Positions 1-10,234 are shown, numbered from the stretch's first letter. The stretch is DNA of 64,000 nucleotides from Epiperipatus broadwayi (GCA_028023455.1 JAQFVV010006453.1:126001-190000); one strand, 5' to 3'. Notes: generated by a model from the letters alone, not told the origin. A program made the numbers and translations.

Positions 1-88
1 TATAAAAATGTGATGATGATTTTTGTTCCACATTTTCTTTTGTGCACATTACTACAAATTTAGCTAATGACTAAATTGTAATGGCACA

Positions 89-122
<34 letters not shown>

Positions 123-900
123 TCAAGTACCTCTTGATGTGACAGTAGTGCATTTGCCTATCATTTCTTCTTCTTGGGGGGCTGTTGGAAATATCTTTGC
201 CCTGCAAGAAATTATTTAAAAGCTGTTTTATTCTTTTTAACTACATCTATACATATTTACATGCACAGTTAATTTCCTATGCTGCATCATAATTTAGTTT
301 ACAAGTGAATGAAGCTTTTAAATCTCACCAGGCAACCAAATGTATTTTATACTAAAATTCCGTCCTCTAGTGAAATTACCTGAAGTCATAATCAAGTGAA
401 TTCAACTATAATCAAGAACAAGTTTTCTTAGAAAATATAAATTATAATATTGATAGTTAAAGTGAAGTTAGGAAGCATAAAATTGCAATTTCAATAAGAG
501 AAATAGTTTTCAAACATCAGAAAACGCATACACACATATAGAGCTTAAATCATAATAATTTGCTTTATCTTGATGTTCAAAGCGTAATATCCCATTTAGT
601 AATAAAGTGCGATAAAACAATAAAAAATAATATTAAATTAAAATGCAAAGACCCAATATCAATTTATTATATTTATTCAGGAAAACTAATACTGTTTGCA
701 TTATAAATCAATAAACATTTCATTTTTGCAAGTAAAAAGCCACCAAGCTTTCTATATATATATTCAAGCGATATATAAAACTATACATAATATAAATACT
801 ATATATAAAAAACAATATTACCTAATGCTATTTTTATCTCAGGTTCTTCGAAATTAATCAAGCAAAAAAAGATAAATCTCTTTTCTACTGCCATTAAGTT
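1..900. other. AT-rich DNA with an AC/AT microsatellite
   Basis: I see no gene here. A compound (AC)n(AT)n microsatellite lies at about 90-122. Just after it, 130-150 weakly resembles the repeat whose palindromic copy is at 12060-12211 (shared gatgtgacagtag). The rest is low-complexity AT-rich sequence without a recognisable element. Confidence 0.6.
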
Positions 901-909
901 TTTAAAAAC

Positions 910-985
910 TTAGAACAATGTCAGCGGCATAAGATAGTGTGGATAATTGAGGGTGCTTGAGAGTCTGTGTTTAAATCCCGTATAT
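910..985 (+). repeat. 3' fragment of the hammerhead-bearing short repeat
   Basis: This segment matches the 3' part of the repeat at 8425-8615 (minus). Shared blocks are a 'gataagatagt' stretch, 'gagggtgcttga' and a terminal 'gtttaaatccc' that resembles a Pol III B box. The ribozyme part is missing, so this is a truncated copy. Confidence 0.55.
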
Positions 986-1246
986 TAACAATGTCAACAA
1001 TAGGCATGAATCTAAGGAAGCTAAAATCTCTTAATGATAAACTTTTTATTTTACGCATACAAAGCAAATAATAATCATTTTAATAATCTTAAATTAGTTT
1101 CCACTGACTGTAGAAGAAATTAAAATAATGCATAAAGCTATGCTTGAAATAAATATATAAAAAATTTAAATATTACCTAACGTTAAACCTTCCAGAGTAT
1201 TTAATAATTTTTGTTAGTCATTCATTAGATTAGAGATTATCCATTT

Positions 1247-1403
1247 AATGAATAATGTTTCTGTACTGCAATTTTCGCTGCATCATCTCTCGCGCAAGGT
1301 AAGGACTGGTTTCTATCCACAAGGTGTTAAAAGCGGATAGAAACAAGCCCCTACGTTGCGTGAGAGTGGTATAGTGAAAATAAATATAGAAATATTATTC
1401 ATT
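1247..1403. mobile_element. Foldback (MITE-like) palindrome
   Basis: Two imperfect inverted arms of about 70 bases surround a short spacer near 1320-1330. They share 'aatgaataatgtttct', 'tctcgcgcaagg/acgttgcgtgaga' and 'ggtttctatcc/ggatagaaac'. It is more GC-rich and CpG-containing than its surroundings. There is no coding capacity. It looks like a non-autonomous DNA element or solitary hairpin of unknown family. Confidence 0.65.
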
Positions 1404-1524
1404 CCAGCAGTATTATCTGCATAACTAAAGTTGCCAATTATATAGTTAGCAAAAAATATATCTCTTTCTCCCAGCCTGTAAAATTTTAAATAGAAAAAAA
1501 AAAAAAATCGATAATGTCAATGTT

Positions 1525-2010
1525 AAAATGATTATTAATTAATCTTGTCTAAATGAAAAGTGAAAATTTGATGGATAAGAACTGTTCTAACATCTCTGTT
1601 GGCTTAGATTTATGCCTGTTATTTATTTTGTTCTTAAATTCTAGCAGCACTGGGATAAAAGTTTACTTTTTTGTAACTGCTTAATTCAGAACATTTTTGG
1701 ACATAAGTAATGCAGCTGGGAGATTTAAGGCTAGATGATGTCACATTTTTGTACATTTACTTTCAGTATAACTTTATACGTTGGTTTCATTTCTTATATA
1801 GTCGGTTAAGAAGTTTTCAAAGTTATTAAAATAATTATTAATTAATCTTGTCTTGTAAATGTAAAATGAAAATATGAGCGTGTAGAACTGATGTTAACAT
1901 TTTCATCGTTTAGTTTTGTGTCTTTACATTATTCTGAATTTCTTTCTTCTTAGATTTTAGATTTGCATTTTTACGATTGCTTAATTCAAAACTTTTGATA
2001 CACATCTAGT
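1525..2010. repeat. Diverged direct repeat, two units about 300 bases apart
   Basis: The segment from about 1525 to 1715 reappears in diverged form from about 1826 to 2010. Both contain 'attattaattaatcttgtct', then a similar succession of blocks ending in a 'gcttaattca' stretch. The element family is unknown. It could be an old tandem duplication. Confidence 0.5.
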
Positions 2011-2122
2011 ATCATGTTTTGTGCATGTGCATATATACTCATATATATATGAAAATATCCCAGTGCATATTGCTAGCTGAATATTCAAATACAAAATATT
2101 CAAATTACCTATCTAAACATTA

Positions 2123-2216
2123 TGTTTTTTCAGCAACACTCTCTGTAAATAGATACAAAGTTGTGTTATGAAGTCTAAATTTATATTTATTCACAAAGAG
2201 TGTTGCTGAAAAAACA
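2123..2216. repeat. Short inverted repeat (hairpin)
   Basis: The arms contain 'ttttttcagcaacactct' and its complement 'agagtgttgctgaaaaaa', followed by a short AT-rich match, around a 40-base loop. It lies immediately beside the left end of the palindromic Penelope-like pair. Nothing suggests coding function. Confidence 0.6.
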
Positions 2217-2296
2217 ATATTTGTGAGGGTGAGTTGTATTATATATATACATAATACAATGTTTTTGGGTACGAACCGTGTATAATTTTGTATTTC

Positions 2297-2340
2297 AATC
2301 CGATATTTCGACGGACTAGCAACCGCTATTATCAAGGTTA
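2297..2340 (-). ncRNA. Hammerhead-like ribozyme motif, PLE family A (left arm)
   Basis: On the minus strand the core reads UUGAUAA (positions 3-9). It is followed by helix II, GAA, a palindromic AUAU helix III, a cleavage-site C and GG, which pairs with the CC before the core. Helix II in this arm is AGCGG/CCGUC and so is weakened by an A/C mismatch. Canonical cores read CUGANGA. Here C3 and G8 are replaced by U3 and A8, which can still pair. Hammerheads in PLE termini are established knowledge. Activity of this copy is inference. Confidence 0.55.
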
Positions 2341-2828
2341 ACTTTTGAAAGAACAATCTGGTTAGATCTCAACAAATAACGTGACTCAGTGTGAGATGAG
2401 AAGTGCGATTCAACTTGAAGTAGTTCAGCATCCACAATACGAGGCTTATCAACATGTTTATTTCCCTCAGTTTTTCCACCTGTTAATTTCAAGTTAGTAT
2501 TAGATAAAATGAGAGGTTTCCACATAGCTGGAATACGTTGTGCTTCGTCAGCCCTATTTAAACCAGTAGGTCTCTTTAATATTTCAATTAACTGTCTCAT
2601 GGTTCTTAAATCATATCGTTCCAAATTTGCAAGTATTTTTGTATTGTCAAAATCAGGTTTGTGACCAATTTCTAAAAAATGAGAAGTAAAAACTGATGTA
2701 TTAATTTTTTGATTAAAAGCATTTCTATGTTCCTTAATTCTGACATTTACTCGTCTATTAGAATGACCCACATAGCTTCTTGAGCACTGCAAACATGGAA
2801 TTTCATAAACTCCTTGGTGTTCCAAAAA
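2316..2828 (-). pseudogene. GIY-YIG endonuclease domain of PLE family A (left copy)
   Basis: The reading frame translates to a GIY-YIG nuclease module of the Penelope type. GVYEIPC is followed by CxxC spacing (CLQC), then SYVGHSNRR and RIKEH, which supply the GIY-YIG, arginine and metal-side residues. After this comes the family-specific tail around TSHFLEIGHKPDFDNTKIL. In PLEs this domain nicks DNA to prime reverse transcription. Here it lacks most of the upstream RT, so it is a fragment. The frame stays open for about 170 codons, which suggests moderate age. Confidence 0.75.
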
Positions 2829-3086
2829 TATTCTGTCTTTAGGTTTATATAAAAAAAATCACCTATTTTTTTGCCAGTAGAAAAAGTAGTCTTTATATTA
2901 AAACAAGAAAGTCTTCTACTGATTTTATCAGTAACCCCTTTAATTAATGTAAGATAAAATTACTCTATTAAAAGAGGAATTGTCAATTCTATCCTCTTTT
3001 TTCTTTTTTGGTATTAATGTTATGTAAAACCTTATGTATGATGTTTTTACTATAATTATTAGAAATTAGAATATTTTTTGTAAGTT

Positions 3087-3440
3087 GTGCAGGATGATGA
3101 TGATAATTCTCATCATCTTCCTGCACAAATTTTTTCTGTAGTAAAAAACCTTTTGAGTAGAGCTTACAATTTATCTGATCAAGAACATCTTACTCAAAAA
3201 ATAGAACTTACAAAAAATATTATTATTTCTAATAATTATAGTAAAAACATCATACGTAAGGCTTTACATAACATTAATACTAAAAAGAAAAAAGAGGATA
3301 GAATTGACAATTCCTCTTTTAATAGAGTAATTTTACCTTACATTAAAAGGGTTACTGATAAAATCAGTAGAAGACTTTCTTGTTTTAATATAAAGACTAG
3401 TTTTTTTACTGGCAAAAAAATAGGTGATTTTTTTATATAA
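3087..3440 (+). pseudogene. PLE family A, RT C-terminal/linker region (right copy)
   Basis: The 117-codon frame resembles the thumb and linker between RT and GIY-YIG in Penelope-like proteins. A block of RAYNLSDQEHLTQKIEL is followed by ILPYIKRVTDKISRRL and NIKTSFF, a pattern typical of the 'lPYikg.sekI.r' PLE linker. It ends at a stop where the frame shifts relative to the GIY-YIG domain just downstream. The same region is found in family A copies at 2940-3083 (minus) and 47000-47220 (minus). Confidence 0.7.
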
Positions 3441-3454
3441 ACCTAAAGACAGAA

Positions 3455-3969
3455 TATTTTTGGAACACCAAGGAGTTTATGAAATTCCATGCTTGCAGTG
3501 CTCAAGAAGCTATGTGGGTCATTCCAATAGGTGAATAAATGTCAGAATTAAGGAACATAGAAATGCTTTTAATCAAAAAATTAACACATCAGTTTTTACT
3601 TCTCATTTTTTAGAAATTGGTCAAAAACCTGATTTTGACAATACAAAAATACTTGCAAATTTGGAACGATATGATTTAAGAACCATGAGAGAGTCAATTG
3701 AAATATTAAAGAGACCTACTGGTTTAAATAGGGCTGATGAAGCACAATGTATTCCAGCTATGTGGACACCTCTCATTTTATCTAATATTAACTTGAAATT
3801 AACAGGTGGAAAAACTGAGGGAAATAAACATGTTGATAAGCCTTGTATTGTGGATGCTGAACTACTTCAAGTTGAATCGCACTTCTCATCTCACACTGAG
3901 TCATGTTATTCGTTGAGATCTAACCAGATTGTTCTTTCAAAAGTTAACCTTGATGATGGCGGTTGCTAG
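3455..3969 (+). pseudogene. GIY-YIG endonuclease domain of PLE family A (right copy)
   Basis: This is the mirror copy of the domain at 2316-2828. The segment encodes GVYEIPCLQCSRSYVGH, then a stop codon (TGA, about 3532-3534) in the basic stretch. The frame then re-opens through ERYDLRTMRESIEILKRP to the terminus. The in-frame stop and small changes from the left copy show it is decaying. It ends directly at the hammerhead-like motif. Confidence 0.7.
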
Positions 3970-3987
3970 TCCGTCGAAATATCGGAT
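3948..3987 (+). ncRNA. Hammerhead-like ribozyme motif, PLE family A (right arm)
   Basis: CC (3948-3949) precedes the core TTGATGA (3950-3956). GGCGG (3958-3962) pairs with CCGTC (3971-3975) as helix II around an 8-base loop. GAA is followed by self-complementary ATAT (3979-3982), C at 3983 as the predicted cleavage nucleotide, and GG closing helix I. The 3-8 pair here would be a U-G wobble. The two-base-pair palindromic helix III suggests dimeric folding, as proposed for PLE hammerheads. Confidence 0.55.
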
Positions 3988-4344
3988 TGAAATGCAAAAT
4001 TATACATGGTTCGTATCCAAAAACATTATATTATCTACATCATATAACCATGAAAACATTAAATATAATATTATATGTATATAATTAAGAAAAAAAAAAC
4101 AGACTCATCTTATACCATAAACCAATAGTACAAATATTGATCAAAGAATCAAAAATAAAATGAATCAACCTATCTTTGGAGCTTTTGATGTACATAAGGT
4201 TACTTGTGTCAATATTGATGAAATTTCAGAGAGAAATAAATTTATCAGCTAACTGGAATATGGCATTTAATAATTATTAGATTAATAATCAAGAAAAACT
4301 GGATAGATATTTCAGTTAAGAGCTATCACACATCATCTAATTGA

Positions 4345-5505
4345 TAAAAATGTATTAAATGATAGGAAGAATGCAGAATTAGTATTAATATTAAAAAAAG
4401 TGATAAATAAGATGCTAGAAATTACAGACTCGTCAATCTTTTATCAGTTCTATACAAAATTTTTACAAAGAAAATTACAAATTATCAACAATAAATTTTA
4501 AATTTAACCAACCAAAATAACAAGCTGAATTTAAAAGTAGTTCTGAGTATTGAGAGAAATTATAGAAAGTATCAATGATTATGAATTGCCATTATGCTTT
4601 GGATTTGTAGATTATGAAAAGGCATTTGATTCTATAAACATTTCTTCAGTGATTAAAGCATTGGATCATCAAGGTATAGACCCAAGATATTGTCATATTC
4701 TGAAGAATATTTATAAAAATGCAATAACAACAATTAGATTACATAATAATACTAGAAAGATTAACTTTTAAAGAATGTATGACAGAATGACTTCATATCT
4801 CCAAAACTTTTTTTACAACAATTTTTGCAAGAAATATTTGATGGATTAAAATGAGACGGTAACAGTAAATGGAGATTACTAAATACATCTAGATTTTGCA
4901 GATCATATATTTGTTTTTGCAAATAATTCTTCAGAGCTTCAAGAAATCTTGCAAGAGTTATCAGATGAAAGTAAAAAAAGTAGGGCTAAAGGGAATTGCT
5001 AAAAAAGCTAATGTAATATTTAATGAATTTTTTTTAAAAAAGAAAATAAATATAGATAATGACAAGTTAGAAAAAAATAACAATAACAAATACCTTGGTT
5101 AGATTATTACTACAGAAATTAATCATAGAATTAAACTTGGAGTGCTTTTGGTAGAAATAACTTAATATCAAAAGCAAATATGTCTATGTGTTTGAAAAAG
5201 AAAATTTTTCATAAATATGTTTTACCAATTCTTACTTATGGATCTGAGACTTGGGCACTTAACAGCAGAGGATTTCAGAGACTTCAAGCCATTCAATGAA
5301 ATATGGAGAAATGTAAGTTGGAATAATAAAAAGAGATGGAAAAACAAAATACATGGGTGAGAGAACAAACAAGTATTATTGATATCATTCAAAGACCTAA
5401 GTGACTGAAGATTGGACTGAACATTTTTTATTAGAGATAATAGAACAAAAGACTTAGAAGGAGACCACATATGAGATGGATAAATCATGTGTGTGGTAAA
5501 CAAGG
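4345..5505 (+). pseudogene. Decayed RTE retrotransposon, 3' RT fragment
   Basis: This is a degraded copy of the element at 37-40.2 kb. The best-preserved stretch (4550-4771) encodes [20 protein letters not shown], which carries RT motif A with its catalytic aspartate. Downstream, 5040-5300 retains traces of the thumb and of LTYGSETW. Multiple frameshifts and stops break it, and the endonuclease half is missing, as expected from 5' truncation during target-primed reverse transcription. It lies just right of the palindromic PLE pair. Confidence 0.8.
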
Positions 5506-5639
5506 ATGGATGCAGAATATATTTTTTAACAACCTTATTTTTAATAATTAAATATAATTCAATAAATATAAATATGAAATTAATATAACCTAATGTATAT
5601 GTAATTAAGAGAAGAGAACCAGTCTCATCTAAGGCCAAG

Positions 5640-6150
5640 AACAAATACGACCTAGCTGGCTAATAAATTAATTTCACTGTGAAATTTCATCGATAGTGAC
5701 AAAGGTAAGCTTATATTCATCAAAATCTTCAAGAAGATGGATTTTTTCTCATCTTAATCCTTTGTTCAACATTTAAAATGGTATTTGTTCATGACATGAG
5801 GTAAAACTGGCTTTCTCTTCTTAATTACATATACTTTAGGCTATGTTAATTACATATTTATATTTACTGAAATATTTAATTATTAAAAACAAGATTGTTA
5901 AAAGAGAAATTCTGTCTCCATCTTTGTTTGGATAATTATTAATCTAATAAGCTGGCTGATAAATTCATTTCACTCTGAAATTTTATCAATGTTAATAAAG
6001 TTAAGCTTATATACTTCAAAAGCTCTAAGATTAAGTAGATTCTATTCTTGATCTGTTGTTCATAATTTAAGTGCTATTTGTTCATGGCATGAGGTGAGTG
6101 GTTTTCTCCTCTTTAATTGCATATCATTAGGCTATGTTAATTCATATATG
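5640..6150. repeat. Two diverged direct copies of a ~210-base repeat
   Basis: Units at about 5645-5855 and 5935-6150 share 'agctggctgataaatt', 'tttgttcatg(a/g)catgaggt' and 'aggctatgttaatt'. An inverted partial copy lies at about 4170-4260, on the other side of the RTE fragment. The family is not recognised and no coding potential is seen. Confidence 0.6.
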
Positions 6151-6159
6151 ATAAATAAT

Positions 6160-6540
6160 AATTTAATATTGAATAAATATTATGTTGTGTGAAATTTACC
6201 AAGTCTATTTTAAATATAACTAACCTTCAGCTGCCATGTTCAATGAAAATGGACCAATTCTTACTATACTTTATATCTTTTTATTTAACACAAAAATATT
6301 TGTAACTGTATTAAAGATAAGCTTTATATTGTATAATTAGTAAAGTATGCCTAGCATGCTTTAACTATTTAATCATAATCATGGCATTAATGAAGAGAAA
6401 AAAAAATGGTATTAGGGAACAAGTCACAATAGAGATTTGCATATTTGAATGATAAGTAAGTTACTTATATTGACCATTTTTTTGAAAGGGGGATGTAGGA
6501 ATCTTTTTGTTAATTGCATGTTTTTCTTTACTTGTCATTG
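6160..6540. other. No gene seen
   Basis: AT-rich sequence with no recognisable element, between the repeat pair and the decayed PLE fragment. Confidence 0.5.
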
Positions 6541-6549
6541 TTATGTTCA

Positions 6550-7575
6550 AAGCAGGTAACAACTGGAAGTAGGTTTAAAGGTGTGGTCCAGGTTAGATTC
6601 AGGCTTGTAGAAAAATTGATTTCGCATCAGTATGCACTTTGGCTTGGTTATATAAATATTGGTGTTGTGAAATTTGGGTGGATAGATTGGTGCATGATTC
6701 TTCATAATAAACAGCATGGCAGTTATATAGCTACATCCAATCTTGTAAACTATTTGAGACTTCAGCATTAAGGGCAGACTATCTTTAGTGTTGCTAATTG
6801 GAAGATTCAGTTTGAGAGGATTGTGAAGGTCAATTTGATGAATTAAATCACAGATTTTAATAATAAAATGGTTAGCACGAAATATAAGGTAGTGATATCC
6901 AGAGTTTGTCACTGATTGCAAAGAATGGGTGTTTGATTTAGGAATACAATTTTTTAATAGTTTAAATGAGAACTATGTTTTTATATTCAATGTAGGATAG
7001 ATCTGTAATATAAGTTTCAATGTTATTTTTCTTATGAGATGTAAATTTACACAAATAGTGATTCCTATACAAAAGTGCTTTGAGACCAGATAATTTATGA
7101 GACTTTAGCATAATAGGCTTCAGCTCAAGACACCATGAATGTGAATAGGCTTCACATGCATTTTATAGTTGAGTGGATGGTTTCACTTTGGATGTATAAG
7201 TCTAGGAACTTGATAACTTTTAGGTTGCCCTCATTCTCTCTTGTCCATTTTAGTGAAGAGGCATTCAAAAGGTCTATCTGTATTTCATTGATCTATGCAT
7301 TAGGGACACAAATAGGATGTAATCCATGTATCATATATATAACAAGGAGGGAATGAACTCGAAGTATTTGGGCAACCTCAAATCTATTGAGCACTATACT
7401 TGAGATTATGTCACTCATGGGAAGGCCTATAGGCCAACCATCATCTATTTTGTAATAAACATTGTCAAAGCAATAAACTCATCATGGATCCAGTTTAAGC
7501 ATTCAATGATAAATTCGGTCCTATGCACATTATGCTCAGCCTCATCCAGTGTTGAAGGAATGCTAGACATACTTT
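6550..7575 (-). pseudogene. Decayed Penelope-like element, third family (RT to GIY-YIG)
   Basis: Reading the minus strand from 7575 downward, broken frames give WPIGLPMSDIISSI (about 7390-7440), which resembles PLE RT motif B. They then give KFLDLYI (about 7190-7210), which resembles the motif after the YxDD box. A basic linker follows, then SQIVYKIGC (about 6735-6763), which resembles the GIY half of a GIY-YIG domain. The YxDD box itself is not recognisable. Order and spacing match a Penelope-like ORF, but stops and frameshifts are frequent and no terminus was found. It is clearly a different family from A and B. Confidence 0.6.
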
Positions 7576-7674
7576 GCTAATTATACAATATAAAGCTTAT
7601 CTCCAATATGGTTGTATAAATACTTTGTTACATTTTTGAAGATAAAGCTCACTAAATTTTTGAAGTTACATTAC

Positions 7675-8135
7675 CTTTTTATTTAGTTATCCGGAATGAT
7701 AACAGCCAGAGAGCAAATTTAAATCAGCCTATATATTTTAATGTAAATTGATTTTTAAATAACTGATATTAAATTTATAGAGTAGAGATATTTCACCATG
7801 ACATTATATTTATTCAATATTATTTATCATTACTCCCTTTTGTCATCCACTCCATCTTATACAACCGATACACATGACCACATACATGTGAAAAAGATAG
7901 TCTGGGTTCATATCCCCTATAATTACATCTAGCTTAAAAGTATGTATAATATAATTGTATTTAAATATTATATATAATATGTGTTTATTTATTATAGAGT
8001 TTTGGAAATGAGTGAAATATCTCTACTCTATAAATTTAATATCAGTTTTTTAAAAATAAATTTTCATTAAAATTTATAGATTAATTTTGCTTTGCTCTCT
8101 GGCTGTTATTGTTTTGGATAACTCTAAATAAAAAG
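7675..8135. mobile_element. Foldback element with ~120-base inverted arms
   Basis: The left arm (about 7675-7795) and right arm (about 8013-8135) are reverse complements. They share 'gataacagccagagagcaaa', 'actgatattaaatttatag' and 'gtagagatatttcac'. The roughly 215-base loop contains a rearranged fragment of the hammerhead-bearing repeat. It is probably a non-autonomous DNA element that was itself a target for insertion. Confidence 0.72.
7836..7912. repeat. Rearranged fragment of the hammerhead-bearing repeat
   Basis: The minus-strand part carries the block downstream of the ribozyme ('ggtcatgtgtatcggttgta'). It is joined to a plus-strand part carrying the 3' block 'gtctgggttcatatcccc'. No hammerhead core is present. 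It sits inside the loop of the foldback at 7675-8135. Confidence 0.55.
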
Positions 8136-8424
8136 ATCCAAAATATAGTAAGAAAGGGTCCATTTTCTTAATGTAAAAAGTTATTGAAAATGGCATCTAG
8201 AGGGCAGTTCAATTATCATTTAAAATAGACTTGGTTGGCAATATGTTATGACCCCATCTAATGATGAATTCATTCAAAATCACAAAGAGCTTAGTGAAGT
8301 TTAAAGTAATTATAAATTGCATGCTAAATAACTAAAAAATTAATTACCAAATAGAAATAAAGAATTTGAAATCGAGTCAAAAATTATGTGCCTGGTTAAA
8401 TAATTTATAAGTATTTATTAGAAA

Positions 8425-8615
8425 ATATGGGGGATTTGAACTCAGACTTTCAAGCACCCTTCAACTATTCATACTATCTCATACCACTGATACACATACA
8501 TATAGAAAAGATAAATAATCACCAATATAAGTATTTCATGCCGAACCTGCACTCATCAGTTGGTCCAGATTATCATTTCCCACACACACATATATATATT
8601 AGATATACTGATTTA
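8425..8615 (-). mobile_element. Retrozyme-like short repeat, copy A
   Basis: This minus-strand copy belongs to a dispersed family that also occurs at 48975-49395 and 59548-59885. It comprises a hammerhead ribozyme (8515-8573), then a downstream block with 'atgtgtatcag', and a 3' end with 'gagttcaaatcccc' that fits a Pol III B box. It has no protein-coding capacity. Known metazoan retrozymes are small non-autonomous retroelements with type I hammerheads, and this family fits that description. Boundaries are approximate. Confidence 0.65.
8515..8573 (-). ncRNA. Type I hammerhead ribozyme, complete fold (copy A)
   Basis: On the minus strand, AUAAUC (8573-8568), UGGA and CCAA lead into CUGAUGA (8559-8553). 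Helix II is GUGC/GCAU around a 7-base loop. GAA follows, then helix III AUA/UAU with a CU loop, A17, and UUGG, U, GAUUAU (ending 8515). CCAA pairs with UUGG and AUAAUC with GAUUAU, giving helix I with an internal loop. All core nucleotides (CUGANGA, GAA, H17 = A) are canonical. Predicted cleavage is between 8526 and 8525. The fold was worked out by hand. Confidence 0.82.
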
Positions 8616-8639
8616 AAAATGAACAAAATGTTTGTAAAA

Positions 8640-9430
8640 ATAGATGTTCGGTAAAACAATAAGATAAAACAAAGCTTATATAGTAATTAATATGTACAAT
8701 TATTATATAAGATTTTAGGGATCCTGGATGAATTTTCCATGTTTAATTTCTTAACTTGGGAATGTTATGTTTAAAAACTTTATAGTTTTCATATTATCAG
8801 AATGGTAAATGTTAAATTTATACTTTTAAGAAAACTAAACATAAATGTATGAAATTTAACAAGGATATAAATAAATATAATAATTTTGGCTCATATTTTT
8901 ATAAAGAATTGGGAAAGATTTTATGAAAAGGTCAGTTTATTGTATAGTTAAATAACAAAGAAAAATTCATGCTGATTACAAACATTAATTATACTTAATG
9001 TTTTATAATTAAAAAATTATCTGATTATTTATAAATGGATTCCAAAAAAAAAAAAACAAACAACAACAACAGGAAATCAATTTATAATTAATACTATGAA
9101 ATCAACTTTTGATAAGAGCACGAAGAACTTAAGATTCAGGTAAATATCTTTAGGAGTCATGAGGAAGAATCTATAAAAAAATTAAGACTGTTGCAACTCA
9201 CCCACAGATTATTCACATTTATTTACCCTCATTCAGTGAGGATAATCATTAGTCACATATTATAGACTCAGAATAGTTCAACACATTGATATTTAATATT
9301 AATAAAAAATGAATAAATATTATTTTCAATAATAAGAATCATAACCAGACCGTCATTTTTTCCCAAGCCATAGTATGTGCGCTTTTATATAAACATTTTC
9401 TTTTTATCTTGTTCATTCCATTTATAAACA
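8640..9430. other. No gene seen
   Basis: AT-rich sequence including a poly-A run near 9042-9055. No repeat family or coding signal was recognised. Confidence 0.5.
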
Positions 9431-9435
9431 TAAAA

Positions 9436-9576
9436 ATATATAGGGTATATGAGCACAGACTTTCACACCACACACCACTCTCCACTCTATCCTATGTGTT
9501 CAAATGTATCAGTGTTATAGGATAGAGTGGAGAGTGGTAGGTGGTGTGAAAGTCTGTGCTTATATACCCTATATAT
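9436..9576. mobile_element. Near-perfect foldback, ~60-base arms
   Basis: The outer arms begin at 'atatatagggtatat' and end with its complement. The inner part pairs 'agactttcacacca' with 'tggtgtgaaagtct' and 'ctccactctatcctat' with 'ataggatagagtggag'. The loop is only about 15-20 bases. The low divergence between arms suggests a young hairpin. The family is unknown. Confidence 0.75.
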
Positions 9577-9996
9577 TACATATACAGACACAGGTATATA
9601 ATAAGCCTGTGTTTCAGTTAAAACAGAAATGTTTTTTACTTTAATAGATTTTATTTATTTAAAGAAGTAAATACTGTACTGTTAAACATTGCATTTTTTG
9701 ATAAAACCTTTTTAAAAATTCTACTGTATAATATTAAAATGGTAACAAACTTTTAATATATTTTTTATTATTTTGTTGCAATATTATAGTTTTGTTCAGC
9801 AAATAATGTGATAATTTAATTCTTTCAAAATAAAATCCATTAATGTTGTAATTAATACAATGCTTAGGGTCCAAATAAGTTGCTTTTCTGCATTTGGTAA
9901 ATATATTATTCTATGTTATTAATAATTTCCTTAAGGCAATTTTACAGATATTGTCATTTTTGAAGAAAACGTTTTTAGAAAAAAAAACACCTTTAA

Positions 9997-10148
9997 AGTC
10001 CATTAATTTGTTAGATCGGAAGTCGAACAAAATATTATAAATCTCTGCGCAATCACACGTCAGTAAGAGTTTAGCGCATGAGTACGACACTTCCGATTTA
10101 ACAATTTCAAGATTTTCAGCGCTTTATAATAGTAGTCCATTAATTTGT
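9997..10148. mobile_element. Small structured insertion flanked by 15-base direct repeats
   Basis: Identical 15-mers (agtccattaatttgt) lie at 9997-10011 and 10134-10148 and look like a target-site duplication. The 122 bases between them contain an inverted pair ('gatcggaagtcg' and 'cgacacttccgat') and a 'tgcgc/gcgca' pair. They are more GC-rich than the flanks. There is no A-rich tail or tRNA boxes. It may be a tiny MITE or a retroposed structured RNA. Confidence 0.6.
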
Positions 10149-10234
10149 AAAAAAAATTCGCGAAATCAAGTTATCTGGTATACAGATGTTTATATAAAAA
10201 TCATTCATGAAAGTTTGTTTTCTACTTTTAGCAG

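Larger units (their letters stand above)
2235..4070. mobile_element. Penelope-like element family A, palindromic pair 1
   Basis: The left half (about 2235-3083) is a minus-strand copy of the 3' part of a Penelope-like retroelement. The right half (about 3087-4070) is a plus-strand copy of the same part. The junction near 3090-3125 is itself a small hairpin. Each half runs from the end of the reverse transcriptase, through a GIY-YIG endonuclease, to a hammerhead-like motif and the element terminus. Inverted or tandem partial copies are known for PLEs and are called pseudo-LTRs. The RT catalytic core is absent, so the pair is non-autonomous. Confidence 0.82.

Noticed and set aside
10012-10021. 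'agatcggaag' resembles the start of a sequencing adapter
   Set aside because: Only 10 bases match. The following sequence diverges and is part of a self-complementary insert with a target duplication.
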